64,000 nt of DNA from Deltaproteobacteria bacterium (GTDB lineage Bacteria > SZUA-79 > Acidulodesulfobacterales > Acidulodesulfobacteraceae). Location: positions 108,601-172,600 of the forward strand of contig JAMDCP010000018.1 of NCBI GenBank assembly GCA_023489335.1, in the 5' to 3' direction. Below the pieces are notes generated by a model. That model worked only from the letters and a program-made list of their open reading frames with translations, was not told the origin of the DNA and searched no databases. Position 1 is the stretch's first letter, and every line of letters begins with the position of its first letter. Both the position numbers and the translations under genes were made by a program. Below are positions 14,240 to 23,957 of the stretch, one piece after another.

Positions 14240-16139
14240 TAAATATCAATATCTGATCTTTTAAGTTTTTTATCGTCATATTAAACAAATGCTTTGCCTT
14301 TAAATAGTTTTCTCTAGTAATTTGATAGCCGTTGACGCTGAAAAGCGATCTAAATGTAATCCTGTCCTGTTTAACCGTATAACTTGTTTTGAAAGTTCCG
14401 ACCGTGTTTTTGACTTCTATATCCTTAGGAATAAAAATAGGCTTGTAATTTTTTGGAAATTTTAAACTTACGACAGAGTTTTCCGAAAAATTATACCCGA
14501 TCCTTAGAGAATACTTTCTATGATTAAGGGCTGTTAACCGGGATAATGTTGTCCTTGTTCTGAGCGGGAGCCTTATTATAATGATGCCGGCATTTTTTTC
14601 CGCGTAATTTTTGGCGGAAAAGGAAATTTTTTCGATATACGGTTTGGAAAGGCTATTGCCGTTTTCAAAAGAATATCCGGTTAGTTTAGCATTTGGAGTT
14701 ATGTTAAGAATATCTTTTAAAATGCCGTCCCTTTTCTTCCTTTTTGATGTCGATGAATATAAATATCTTTTATACATATTGTAAGCCCCCGTGTAAATAA
14801 GGGTTGTTTTTGCGGCTAAACTTCCGTCGTTTTTGACGGCTGCGTATTCTTTTGTAGATATATTATTTTTTTCGGCGGGGAATACAGGGGTTTTTGCCAC
14901 TATGCCCTTGCCGTTAGCAATTATTAGAACATTTCTGCCCTGATCCATGGGGGGAAGATCGCCAAAGGTTGTTACATTGGATGTTGTATCCGCAAACATA
15001 AATTTACCGTTTTTAATCTTTATTGCCGTTATTTCGTGGTCGAATACGAACGGCGTCGGCATAACGGGATTCATATCCGGAATTTCGGTTGTGGGAATAA
15101 GGACGGGGTATGCTTTAACGCCTATCTGGTTTAACATCGATGCGAACAGGGTTGCATGGTCCTTGCAGTCGCCTAACTTATTTTTAAAAATAGAATTGAC
15201 ATTGCTTGGCTTATACCCATCGATGCCGAATTCATATCCGACATATCTGATTCTTTTTGCCACGAAATTATATATGGCTTTAATCTTTTTTAATTTTCTT
15301 TCTTTAGATTCGGTCAATCTTTTTATAAATTTAGCAAGATTAACACCCGGTTTTATCTGGTCTTTAGTAAGATGCGAATACCATCTTGCCACTTCATCCC
15401 ATGATTTAACCGATGATACCATAACATGTGGAATTATAACGGATTCGCGCGGCCCTAATTCTTCGGGGGATATCTTTTTCCTATTCCGCATCGTCCATAT
15501 AAGCACGGTGTCCTTACTGCCGTTAATTATGCGCGGTTTTTCGTTGAATTTATATTCGGCATATTGATAATGAATGCCTTTTGGTATAATCAACTTGTAA
15601 ACAGATTTTTTTAACGGGGCAAGCCCGCCGAAGTAATCCTCCGTGAAAAAATTATTTTTCATATACGGCTTTATAACCGTGCTTTTGTATTTGTAATCGA
15701 TAATAGAGCCTCTGACGAGTCCGGGGAGCTGGACCGTTTTTAATAATTGATTCGAAAAGATTGGCGCTTCGGGGTTAAACGGAGCTGTAACTATCCTTAA
15801 ACTGCTTAAATTTATATTGATAATATTGCCGTTAGGTTGAATAATCTTAATGAAATATACCTTGAGTTTTTGATTTTTTTTAGAAAAAGGAAAACTCAGC
15901 GTGGAATATTTTTTAATGCCCTTTTCGTTTAATATTTTTATTATTTCATGTTCCGTCAGGATATCTTCAAAATTTCTTGTAATCCTTTCTTTTGTGAAAT
16001 CAAGCAGGGTCTTCGATGAACTATTGGATTTAATGGATTTATTGGATTCAATATTCCTATAGGCAAAAGAATCGTTAATATTTATAAAATTAATTAACAA
16101 TAAAAGAGGAAGCAAACATATTATACCCTTTTTTAACAT
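14223..16139 (-). CDS. DUF3857 and transglutaminase-like secreted protein
   Basis: 638 aa with a signal peptide (MLKKGIICLLPLLLLINFIN, cleavage near DSFA). The N-terminal half is a DUF3857 domain (KILNEKGIKKYSTLSFPFS ... VRGSIIDYKYKS). The middle is a transglutaminase-like fold with the catalytic triad in place: Cys near 324 (KLGDCKDHATLFASML), His in PFVFDHEITAI and Asp in FMFADTT. The C-terminal third is a beta-rich domain of unknown role. Members of this family are exported and of unknown substrate, often in Bacteroidota and deltaproteobacteria. GGGAG precedes the ATG. It lies next to tRNA-Leu(CAG), with overlapping cobO downstream. Confidence 0.88.
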   Translation of the reverse strand: MLKKGIICLLPLLLLINFININDSFAYRNIESNKSIKSNSSSKTLLDFTKERITRNFEDILTEHEIIKILNEKGIKKYSTLSFPFSKKNQKLKVYFIKIIQPNGNIININLSSLRIVTAPFNPEAPIFSNQLLKTVQLPGLVRGSIIDYKYKSTVIKPYMKNNFFTEDYFGGLAPLKKSVYKLIIPKGIHYQYAEYKFNEKPRIINGSKDTVLIWTMRNRKKISPEELGPRESVIIPHVMVSSVKSWDEVARWYSHLTKDQIKPGVNLAKFIKRLTESKERKLKKIKAIYNFVAKRIRYVGYEFGIDGYKPSNVNSIFKNKLGDCKDHATLFASMLNQIGVKAYPVLIPTTEIPDMNPVMPTPFVFDHEITAIKIKNGKFMFADTTSNVTTFGDLPPMDQGRNVLIIANGKGIVAKTPVFPAEKNNISTKEYAAVKNDGSLAAKTTLIYTGAYNMYKRYLYSSTSKRKKRDGILKDILNITPNAKLTGYSFENGNSLSKPYIEKISFSAKNYAEKNAGIIIIRLPLRTRTTLSRLTALNHRKYSLRIGYNFSENSVVSLKFPKNYKPIFIPKDIEVKNTVGTFKTSYTVKQDRITFRSLFSVNGYQITRENYLKAKHLFNMTIKNLKDQILIFNESER

Positions 16140-16175
16140 AAAATCTCCCGTGATTACTTAATGTTTTACTTACAT

Positions 16176-16262
16176 TGGTGCCGGAAGGGGGAATCGAACC
16201 CCCACAAGATTAATCTTACACGGCCCTGAACCGTGCGCGTCTACCAGTTCCGCCATTCCGGC
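16176..16262 (-). tRNA. tRNA-Leu (anticodon CAG)
   Basis: On the minus strand the acceptor GCCGGAA pairs with TTCCGGC; A discriminator and CCA are encoded. D-arm AACTGGTAGACGC, anticodon stem CACGG/CCGTG around TTCAGGG (anticodon CAG), long class II variable arm, T-arm GGGGGTTCGATTCCCCC. It is a close structural sister of the tRNA-Leu at 4635-4721. No integrase lies beside this copy. Confidence 0.97.
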
Positions 16263-16418
16263 ATAAGCAAAATTGGAAAATATTTCCCTAATGCAGGATT
16301 AAAGGAAAATCTTTTTTAATGAAAAAATAATTACTTAGTGTTATTATAAAACTTATTTATTTAAAACTTTTTGATTTTTTATTTTATCATAATTTAAATA
16401 AAAAACACACTAAAATAT

Positions 16419-18728
16419 ATGAAAACCGTTACAAAGGAAGATATAGTTTATCTATTTTCCCAAAAATCCGACATTCCGCTCTCATTTACCGATATTAAGC
16501 ATAATCTAAATATCACATCGGCTAAAACACTATTATCCGTAAAAAATATTCTTGATTTAATGGTGAATAACGGCGAGCTGATACTTACCAAAGGTGAGAA
16601 ATATGCGTACCCCCAAAAATTGCATTTAATTCAGGGAAAAGTTCTTTCAAAAAGGCGTAACTATGCCTTTGTGAGCGATGATTCCGGCGGAGGGGGGGAT
16701 ATTTTTGTTAAAAATTCCGATATCGGCGATGCAATATATGGAGATACCGTTATCTTAAAAATAATACCCGATAATTCTTATTATTTAAAAAAGAGAAAGC
16801 GGGAAAAATTAAAAGCGCAGGGTAAACAGGGTAAATTTGAAAGCAGGCGTGGAAGGGTCATAAGGATAATAAAAAGGGAACTAAAAAATTTTAAAGCAGT
16901 TGCAAGGGTTGAAAAAAGCATAGCAATTTTAACCCCTATTGCTCCGGAATTCGATGGTTCGTTCTATTTTGATTTACATAGATTTAAAGATAGGGATAAA
17001 TTAAAAAACGGGGCTATAGTAAATGCGGTTTTGCCGGATACTAACGATTTTTCTTCACGAATGGCATTAGTGGATAAGATATTGGGCGATATCGAAACAA
17101 GGGGAACGGAAGAGGATATTATTATAAATAAATACAATATATATGAATTTTTTGATGAGCGCGCCGTTAAGGAACTTAAAAAAATACCCGCAGATTTTGA
17201 AGAAAATCCGGCAACAAGCGGGGAGAGAACCGATTTAACCGCTTTGCCGTTTATAACGATAGACGGCGAAGACGCTAAAGATTTTGACGATGCGGTTTAT
17301 CTGGAAGGTTCGGAAAAAGGCAATAACTATAAGCTTTATGTTGCCATAGCCGATGTTTCCTGTTTTGTCGGGGATGGCAGTTATTTAGATCAGGAAGCGT
17401 TCAAAAGAGGCAATTCCACTTATTTTCCTAAAACCGTTTATCCGATGCTTCCGGAAATGCTGTCAAACAACCTTTGCAGTCTTCTTCCGAAAAAAAACCG
17501 TTTTACGATGGTTTGCGAAATGGATATCGATAATAAGGGAAAAATAACCGGAACAAAGATTTACAAAGGGTTGATAAAAACATTCGGAAGGCTCACTTAT
17601 AACGAGACTTACAAATATTTGACGATGGCCTTGAAGCCGGGCAAAGCGCGGACGGATGAATTTAATAAATTGCATGACAGGCTGTTCCCTATAAAAAATA
17701 TGCTGCTTAACATGAAAAGGCTTGCCAAAATTTTAAGGAATAAAAGAATCAAAAACGGCGGTCTCGATTTTGATTCATTATCGGGCAAGGTTATATTAAA
17801 CGAAAACGGTGAAGTTATATCGGTCATTCCAGAGCCAAGGAATTTTGTCCACGATTTAATCGAGGATTTCATGATTGCCGCAAACTGCGCCGTGGCACAA
17901 TTCATAGAGTCAAAAAAAGTTCCATCTATTTACAGGGTACATGAAAGACCCGATGAGGAAAAGGTGAAGGAATTTTTAAAGATATTGAAATATTTTAAAT
18001 TTTCTTTTCCGGAAAAGCTGCCGGGCAATGTTAAAGACTATCAGACAATGCTGAATAAACTAAAAGAAACGCCGCTTTCGTCTTTTTTAGAACAGGCATT
18101 TTTGAGGTCTATGAAAATTGCGGTGTATTCGCCCGTCAACATCCACCACTTTGGACTCGCCCTGAAATCTTATACCCACTTTACATCCCCGATTAGAAGA
18201 TACGCCGATCTGATGGTGCATAGAATTCTTAAATGGATATTGTATAATGACAATGGCAAAGCAGCATTTAATAATAGCAATAACGATAAAGAGGTTCAGG
18301 GGAACCAGGAGAATAGGGATGCGGGTAAAATGCCTTCATGGCTTAATCAGGATAATTTAAAAATGATTTCCAATGCCCTCTCCCGAAGGGAAAAACTTTC
18401 AACGGATGCGGAAAGGGAATATTCAGAATTCAAAAAGATGCAGTTTTTAAAGAAAAACAGCCAGAAGGTTTACGAAGGATTTATTACAAATGTTATAAAT
18501 TTCGGCTTTTTTGTCGATATAACGGGATTTTTTATTCAAGGGTTCGTCCATGTCTCCACTATAGCCGATGATTATTACGAGTATAACGATAATGCAAAAA
18601 TACTTAAGGGAAGGCATAGCAAAAAGATTTTTAAAATGGGTGACAGGGTGGCGGTAAGCGTATATTCCATAGACCTTTTGAAGCATGAAATAGATTTGAG
18701 GTTTATCAAATTTTATGAAGATAACTGA
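16419..18728 (+). CDS. rnr: Ribonuclease R
   Basis: A 769-aa 3'-5' exoribonuclease of the RNase II/R family that degrades structured RNA. Domain order: N-terminal winged-helix segment (1-65), cold-shock-like OB domains (about 75-230, with VLSKRRNYAFVSDD), RNB catalytic domain starting at about 270 with the metal-binding DGEDAKDFDDAVY, the central HFTSPIRRYADLMVHR box near the active-site end, and a C-terminal S1 domain (EGFITNVINFGFFVDITGFF). Length is normal for RNase R. A short Asn/Asp-rich insertion lies between the RNB and S1 parts. It overlaps the next gene by 14 bp. Confidence 0.95.
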   Translation: MKTVTKEDIVYLFSQKSDIPLSFTDIKHNLNITSAKTLLSVKNILDLMVNNGELILTKGEKYAYPQKLHLIQGKVLSKRRNYAFVSDDSGGGGDIFVKNSDIGDAIYGDTVILKIIPDNSYYLKKRKREKLKAQGKQGKFESRRGRVIRIIKRELKNFKAVARVEKSIAILTPIAPEFDGSFYFDLHRFKDRDKLKNGAIVNAVLPDTNDFSSRMALVDKILGDIETRGTEEDIIINKYNIYEFFDERAVKELKKIPADFEENPATSGERTDLTALPFITIDGEDAKDFDDAVYLEGSEKGNNYKLYVAIADVSCFVGDGSYLDQEAFKRGNSTYFPKTVYPMLPEMLSNNLCSLLPKKNRFTMVCEMDIDNKGKITGTKIYKGLIKTFGRLTYNETYKYLTMALKPGKARTDEFNKLHDRLFPIKNMLLNMKRLAKILRNKRIKNGGLDFDSLSGKVILNENGEVISVIPEPRNFVHDLIEDFMIAANCAVAQFIESKKVPSIYRVHERPDEEKVKEFLKILKYFKFSFPEKLPGNVKDYQTMLNKLKETPLSSFLEQAFLRSMKIAVYSPVNIHHFGLALKSYTHFTSPIRRYADLMVHRILKWILYNDNGKAAFNNSNNDKEVQGNQENRDAGKMPSWLNQDNLKMISNALSRREKLSTDAEREYSEFKKMQFLKKNSQKVYEGFITNVINFGFFVDITGFFIQGFVHVSTIADDYYEYNDNAKILKGRHSKKIFKMGDRVAVSVYSIDLLKHEIDLRFIKFYEDN

Positions 18729-20406
18729 TTTTATTAAATTTATAAGGGCCGTTAAAAGGATAAGGCGGATAACCATGATTTTTGCCAAGCATGGTTTTTA
18801 TCAAGTCATAACGAATATCGGCTTATCTAAATTTTTTATTTTTAAAAAATATCTTAAAGTAGCCTATCCTGTTGACGATTATCTGAATGTTCCCCCCGAA
18901 ATACGGCTAAGATATGCGTTAGAAGAGCTTGGCCCTACTTTTATTAAAGTAGGACAGATATTTTCCCAGGAAGTAACCATGCTTCCGTTTAAATATGTTA
19001 ATGAATTAAAAAAGCTTCAGGATAGCGTTCAGCTAAATTATATTAAATTTGACGAAATCAAAGGCATCGTTAAAAGGGAAACGGGAAAGGATCTGGACGA
19101 GATTTTTAGCAGTTTTGATGAAAACCCAATCGCATCGGCTTCCCTTGCCCAGGTTCATAAGGCCGTTCTTAAAGACGGAACCGTCGTGGCTGTCAAAATC
19201 AAAAAAGTAGATATCGATAAAATCGTTAAAAACGATTTAGATGTTCTTTACTTTATCGTAAATATTATAAGAAAGCCGGTCAAGGAATTGCTTTACATAG
19301 ATAATCTGGATGAATTATATCGGGCATTCGAAAAAAATATACTTTGTGAACTTAATTTTTTAACTGAGGCGGGATATACGGAAAAAATTAGAAGAAGCAA
19401 TATGGATAAGCATTCCGTCATAATACCGCAGATTTACTGGAATTACATATCAAATAATTTATTAGTGGAAGATTTTATCCATGGAATAAAGGTATCGAAT
19501 ACCGGGGAACTTTTGAAAAAAGGTTATAATACTAAAAATATCCTTAAAATATTTTTAAACCATTATTTTAAACAGATATTCATAATAGGGTATTTTAATG
19601 CAGACCCGCATCCCGGCAATGTTTTTGTAATAAATGAAGAAAAGATCGGGTTAATAGATTTTGGTTCCGTCGGCATTCTCACTAAAGATTTAAAAAGAAT
19701 GTCCCTCGAATATTTTATTAATTTTCTTAGTGGCAATTATGAAGAAATGTCCGTCCAATTTATTGAAATTTGCATGGGAGACCTTACCGAAAAAGAGGAA
19801 CAAGCATTTAAATTTGAGCTTACGGAATTTATAGAAGGTTTTTTCAATAGGCCGTTTAAAGATATTTACAGCGCAGAGATTCTTCTGAAAACATTAAAAA
19901 TCGGCCAGAGGCATAATCTTGTTATTCCAGCCGAATTATCGCTTTTATTCAAAGCATTGTTATCCATAGAGTCCATCGCAAAAACTCTTGACCCCGATTT
20001 TTCTTTTGTCAGCTCGGGGAACGAATTTTTTGATTTCGATGTTTTGATAAATAAAAAAGAAAAGGCAAAAGATATTAAAGAACAGGTGATAAGTAAATTA
20101 AAAAATTATAGAGATTTTTTTGGAGGGTTTCCGAAGAAGGCGGAAAAAATCCTTAAAAAAATGTCCGAGGATAATTTTTCTATAGATTTTATTCATAAGG
20201 GATTGGAAGGGCTGATAGGCGAGATGGAAAAATCCAGCAAACGGCTTATGAGGGGTTTCTTGATTGCCGCGCTTATAATATCTTCCAGTATTCTTATGTT
20301 TGTAGGGGGGGCATTATTGCATTACTGGATATTAGTAATGGGCATTATCGGATGGATTTTTGGGTTTTTATATATATTGATTTTATTAATTAAAGGATTA
20401 AAATAA
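18715..20406 (+). CDS. AarF/ABC1/UbiB-family kinase-like protein
   Basis: 563 aa. The ABC1/UbiB atypical kinases assist isoprenoid quinone synthesis through ATP binding and hydrolysis. Motifs: the family KxGQ box GPTFIKVGQIFSQE (about 73-86), the Ala/Gly-rich nucleotide loop ASASLAQVHKAV (about 139-150), the invariant Lys in VAVKIKK, the catalytic-loop-like FNADPHPGNVFV and IGLIDFGSVG (DFG equivalent). Two hydrophobic helices at the C-terminus (about 515-560) would anchor it. It starts inside the end of rnr (14-bp overlap). No ubi or men genes are nearby. Confidence 0.92.
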   Translation: MKITDFIKFIRAVKRIRRITMIFAKHGFYQVITNIGLSKFFIFKKYLKVAYPVDDYLNVPPEIRLRYALEELGPTFIKVGQIFSQEVTMLPFKYVNELKKLQDSVQLNYIKFDEIKGIVKRETGKDLDEIFSSFDENPIASASLAQVHKAVLKDGTVVAVKIKKVDIDKIVKNDLDVLYFIVNIIRKPVKELLYIDNLDELYRAFEKNILCELNFLTEAGYTEKIRRSNMDKHSVIIPQIYWNYISNNLLVEDFIHGIKVSNTGELLKKGYNTKNILKIFLNHYFKQIFIIGYFNADPHPGNVFVINEEKIGLIDFGSVGILTKDLKRMSLEYFINFLSGNYEEMSVQFIEICMGDLTEKEEQAFKFELTEFIEGFFNRPFKDIYSAEILLKTLKIGQRHNLVIPAELSLLFKALLSIESIAKTLDPDFSFVSSGNEFFDFDVLINKKEKAKDIKEQVISKLKNYRDFFGGFPKKAEKILKKMSEDNFSIDFIHKGLEGLIGEMEKSSKRLMRGFLIAALIISSSILMFVGGALLHYWILVMGIIGWIFGFLYILILLIKGLK

Positions 20407-20481
20407 AGACATATAAAAATAAATATAAATTAAACTTACCCAAGGTGTATTAGAAGAGGGGGGAAGGGGGTAAACATAGAC

Positions 20482-21420
20482 TTGAAGATATCCGAAATTA
20501 GCAAATTTAATCCTGAATTTATAAGTTCGGTAATTACTATAGGGAGTTTTGACGGCATCCATTTGGGACACAGAAAATTAATGGAATTAACAAAAGATTA
20601 TGCTTTAAAATTAAATTTACCTTCGGTGGTTCTTACTTTTCATCCTCACCCATTAAAGATTCTTCATCCGGAGGAAAAAGTACATTTAATAACTACTTTT
20701 GAAAAAAAAATCGAGCTTATAGAGGCGATCGGCATAGATTATTTGATTTATATTACATTCACGCCGGAGTTTGCAAGAATGTCGCCGGAGGATTTTATAG
20801 AAAATATCATAGTTAAAAAATTAAATCCCGTTAAGGTTATAGTAGGCCATGATTTTGGCTTTGGCGTTGGAAAATCGGGAAATACCCTTCTTCTCGAGAA
20901 ATTGGCAAATAAACTGCATTTTGAACTTACGGTCGTCGGTCCTGTTAAAATGGGCAAAAAAATAGTCTCCAGCACCATTATCAGGAGGTTTGTTTTATTA
21001 GGCCAGGTTTGTGCCGTGAAAAGATTTTTAGGAAGGCACTATTCCGTCCACGGAAAGGTTGTTAAGGGAAGCGGGAGAGGAAAAAACCTCGGGTTTCCTA
21101 CGGCAAACATTATTCCAGAAGAGGAACTTTTTCCTAAAGACGGGGTATATGCCACCCTTGTAAAAGTAGATAACGAGTTTCACGACTCGGTGACTAATGT
21201 CGGGTCAAACCCTACCTTTAATGAAGAATTAAGAAGAATAGAGACCTATATATTTAATTTCGATAAGGATTTATACGGCAAAGAGATAGAGGTATTTTTC
21301 GTCGCAAGAATAAGACCCGAAATAAAATTTGACAATCCCGCATCCCTTGAAAATAGGATTAAAAAGGATATAGCTCTGGCAACCGTTATCTTAAGCAAAG
21401 AACATGCTGCCCCGATTTAG
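20482..21420 (+). CDS. ribF: Bifunctional riboflavin kinase/FAD synthetase
   Basis: 312 aa, starting with TTG (MKISEISKF) after a G-rich ribosome binding region; the next Met is too far in. The N-terminal nucleotidyltransferase half has TIGSFDGIHLGHRKLM (HxGH type) and the ISSTxIR-like SSTIIRRFVLLGQV. The C-terminal flavokinase half has GSGRGKNLGFPTANI and YGKEIEVFFVARIRPE. It makes FMN and FAD from riboflavin. Size and order are typical of bacterial RibF. It stands between the UbiB-like gene and a two-component system. Confidence 0.95.
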   Translation: MKISEISKFNPEFISSVITIGSFDGIHLGHRKLMELTKDYALKLNLPSVVLTFHPHPLKILHPEEKVHLITTFEKKIELIEAIGIDYLIYITFTPEFARMSPEDFIENIIVKKLNPVKVIVGHDFGFGVGKSGNTLLLEKLANKLHFELTVVGPVKMGKKIVSSTIIRRFVLLGQVCAVKRFLGRHYSVHGKVVKGSGRGKNLGFPTANIIPEEELFPKDGVYATLVKVDNEFHDSVTNVGSNPTFNEELRRIETYIFNFDKDLYGKEIEVFFVARIRPEIKFDNPASLENRIKKDIALATVILSKEHAAPI

Positions 21421-21461
21421 GCGATTGATTTTTGTAAAAAAATGTAATAAAATGAATTATC

Positions 21462-22520
21462 ATGATAAGAAAATTTTTTAAGACTAAAAAATTCAGAGTT
21501 TTCTTATTGAGCCTTTTTACATTTTTGCTTATTTTAATAGTAGGGTTTTATGCCTCGGAGACATACAGCCTGTTTTCCTCATTATATTCAACAAACAACG
21601 CAATTTATTCGCTTAAACAGTCCAATATGGTTTTTTTCGGCGGCAATGACAGGCTTAAACTTGCTTATCCGAATCTTTTTAATAATTTGGGCTATGCCGG
21701 ACTTGCATTTCATAATAGCGCATTTTATTACATATTCGCAATTTCCTTAATATTATCGGCATCCCTGATTATCTTTATGTTTGTTTATTTTTACAGGCTT
21801 ATAGACAAGCAGGAGGGAACCCTTTCAACTTTAAAATCCGTCGAAAAAAGCATACTGGAAATGCCGTCAACTATTTTACACGAAATTAAAGGCAATGTTA
21901 ATTCGTTGTCTATAAACTCAAGGGTATTGGGTGCGCGGGTTGCGGGGGTTAAGGATTTTGAAGGGGAAAAAGGGGAAATAACCCGGATTAGCGGCGCTAT
22001 AGAGGCAGAGACGCATAAGTTAGCTCAAACGATGGAGAACATCCTTAAATTCACAAAAGATTATCATCTTAATCTTGAGGACATTAACCTTTTAGATTTG
22101 TTGAACTTCGTTGCGGAAACATTAAAGCCGAAAGCCGTAGATAAAGGAATTAACCTTCTTATCTCATTAGATAAAAACATCTCCGTTAAAATGGATAGGG
22201 ATTTAATGGAGCAGGTCTTTATTAACTTATTATCAAACGCCATAGAATCTTATGACGGCGAAAAAGGGGATGTTTTAATATATTCTTCTTTTTACCTTAA
22301 GAAAGTATTAATAATTATCGAAGATAACGGAAAAGGCATAAAACAAGAAATAATTAAAAAAATTTACGAACCGTTTTTTACTACAAAGAAAAATGGGGTA
22401 GGACTGGGACTTGCATTAGTGAAAAAGATTTTAGATGCACACGGTTTTAAAATGAATATAGAATCTAATTACAACAAAGGAACAAAGGTTTCCGTCATAT
22501 TTAAAGATTTAGAAAATTAG
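21462..22520 (+). CDS. Membrane sensor histidine kinase
   Basis: 352 aa. Two membrane helices (about 13-31 and 87-110) enclose a short periplasmic sensor segment of about 55 residues without a known domain. The HisKA region has LHEIKGNVNSL with H140 as the phospho-acceptor; the HATPase_c domain has NLLSNAIES (N box), DNGKGI (G1) and GVGLGLALVKK (G2). There is no PAS or HAMP domain. It ends 18 bp before an NtrC-type regulator, its likely partner. The signal is unknown. Confidence 0.92.
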   Translation: MIRKFFKTKKFRVFLLSLFTFLLILIVGFYASETYSLFSSLYSTNNAIYSLKQSNMVFFGGNDRLKLAYPNLFNNLGYAGLAFHNSAFYYIFAISLILSASLIIFMFVYFYRLIDKQEGTLSTLKSVEKSILEMPSTILHEIKGNVNSLSINSRVLGARVAGVKDFEGEKGEITRISGAIEAETHKLAQTMENILKFTKDYHLNLEDINLLDLLNFVAETLKPKAVDKGINLLISLDKNISVKMDRDLMEQVFINLLSNAIESYDGEKGDVLIYSSFYLKKVLIIIEDNGKGIKQEIIKKIYEPFFTTKKNGVGLGLALVKKILDAHGFKMNIESNYNKGTKVSVIFKDLEN

Positions 22521-22538
22521 CATCCCTCCAAATAGAAA

Positions 22539-23945
22539 ATGGAAAAATTGTCTCAAGCCACCGCAATATTAATAGTCGAAGACGATAAAGCCTCGCGCCT
22601 GGGGCTTTTTGAGTTTGTGAAACTTGAAGGCTATAGTGTTTTTGAGGCTGATACCGTTAGCGCCGCTTTAAATATTTTAAATTCGAATAATATCGATATT
22701 ATTATTACCGATCTTAAACTTCCCGATGGAACAGGGCTGGATTTACTAAGAAGCATAAATGAAGGCATGGTTCAAAGAGCGGAGGTTGTCATTACCACAG
22801 GGTTCAGCTCGGTAAAAAGCGCCGTCGAAGCTATTAAGCTTGGAGCCTATGATTATATAACGAAGCCTATAAATCTCGATGAACTTAGTTTAATAATCAA
22901 GCGAATAATATCCAATAAAAGGCTTATCGACGAAATAAATATTTTAAAGACAAGACTCGATGAAAGGTTTAATTTTGGAAATTTAATAACTTCGTCAAAG
23001 AAGATGATCGATATCGTAAACACGGCTGTGGCGGTGGCGGATAAAAATTCTACCGTGCTAATAGAAGGGGAATCTGGTACGGGCAAAGAGATGCTCGCAA
23101 ACATTATCGTCAATAACAGTCATAGAAAAAGTAAACCTTTTATAAAGGTGAACTGTGCCGCGCTTTCCGAATCTATTCTGGAAAGCGAGCTTTTCGGGCA
23201 TGAAAAGGGCGCTTACACGGGGGCGGATTCGCTTTATAAAGGCAGGTTCGAAATAGCGGACGGCGGGACCATCTTTCTTGACGAAATCGGCGAAATTCCG
23301 CTAAGGACGCAGTCAAAAATATTACGGGTTCTTCAGGAAAAAGAGTTCGAAAGGGTTGGAGGGAATAAGACTATAAGGGTAGATATAAGAATTATTGCCG
23401 CTTCCCAGGATATCGAAAAAAAGGTAGAAAAAGGGGAATTCAGACAGGATTTATATTATAGATTAAATGTGGTGAATCTGAAACTTATACCGCTCAGGGA
23501 AAGAAAGGAAGATATACCGCTTTTGATAAAAAAGTTCCTGGAGGATTTTTCTAAAGAAAACGGCAAAAACATAAAGGGGTTAAATAAGAATGCGCTCGAT
23601 ATTTTATTAAAGTATGACTTTCCTGGCAATGTTAGAGAGTTAAAAAATGCAATAGAATTTATGACGGCTATTTCGGACAGCGAAATTTTAGATGAATATA
23701 TGCTTCCGAATTACTTAAAAGAAAGGTACCCGGGGCACAAGTTTAACGAAAATGCAGGCGATTTTTTAGATAATACCTCCACCGAAAGTTATATTAAAAT
23801 ACCTTTCGGTTTAACCCTTGAAGAAGCGGAAAACTTGATTATACAAAAAACTCTGGAGAAAAATTCATATAATAAGTTAAAAACCGCAAAGGATTTAAAT
23901 ATCGGATTAAAGACAATTTATAGAAAACTTAACGATGTATCATAG
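22539..23945 (+). CDS. NtrC-family sigma-54-dependent response regulator
   Basis: 468 aa. Receiver domain (1-125) with phospho-acceptor D58 in ITDLKLPDG and Lys in YDYITKPIN. The central AAA+ domain (about 150-390) has Walker A GESGTGKE, the sigma-54 contact loop GAYTGA (a conservative variant of GAFTGA), Walker B IFLDEIGE and the R-finger region. The C-terminal Fis-type helix-turn-helix (YNKLKTAKDLNIGLKTIYRK) binds DNA. It activates sigma-54 promoters when phosphorylated, probably by the kinase encoded 18 bp upstream. No target promoter is recognised in the window. Its end converges on the TPR gene with a 12-bp gap. Confidence 0.95.
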   Translation: MEKLSQATAILIVEDDKASRLGLFEFVKLEGYSVFEADTVSAALNILNSNNIDIIITDLKLPDGTGLDLLRSINEGMVQRAEVVITTGFSSVKSAVEAIKLGAYDYITKPINLDELSLIIKRIISNKRLIDEINILKTRLDERFNFGNLITSSKKMIDIVNTAVAVADKNSTVLIEGESGTGKEMLANIIVNNSHRKSKPFIKVNCAALSESILESELFGHEKGAYTGADSLYKGRFEIADGGTIFLDEIGEIPLRTQSKILRVLQEKEFERVGGNKTIRVDIRIIAASQDIEKKVEKGEFRQDLYYRLNVVNLKLIPLRERKEDIPLLIKKFLEDFSKENGKNIKGLNKNALDILLKYDFPGNVRELKNAIEFMTAISDSEILDEYMLPNYLKERYPGHKFNENAGDFLDNTSTESYIKIPFGLTLEEAENLIIQKTLEKNSYNKLKTAKDLNIGLKTIYRKLNDVS

Positions 23946-23957
23946 GGATAAAAGGTT

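Noticed and set aside
14947..15567. Plus-strand 206-codon ORF
   Set aside because: Antisense to the well-supported transglutaminase gene, whose motifs and start signal are convincing.
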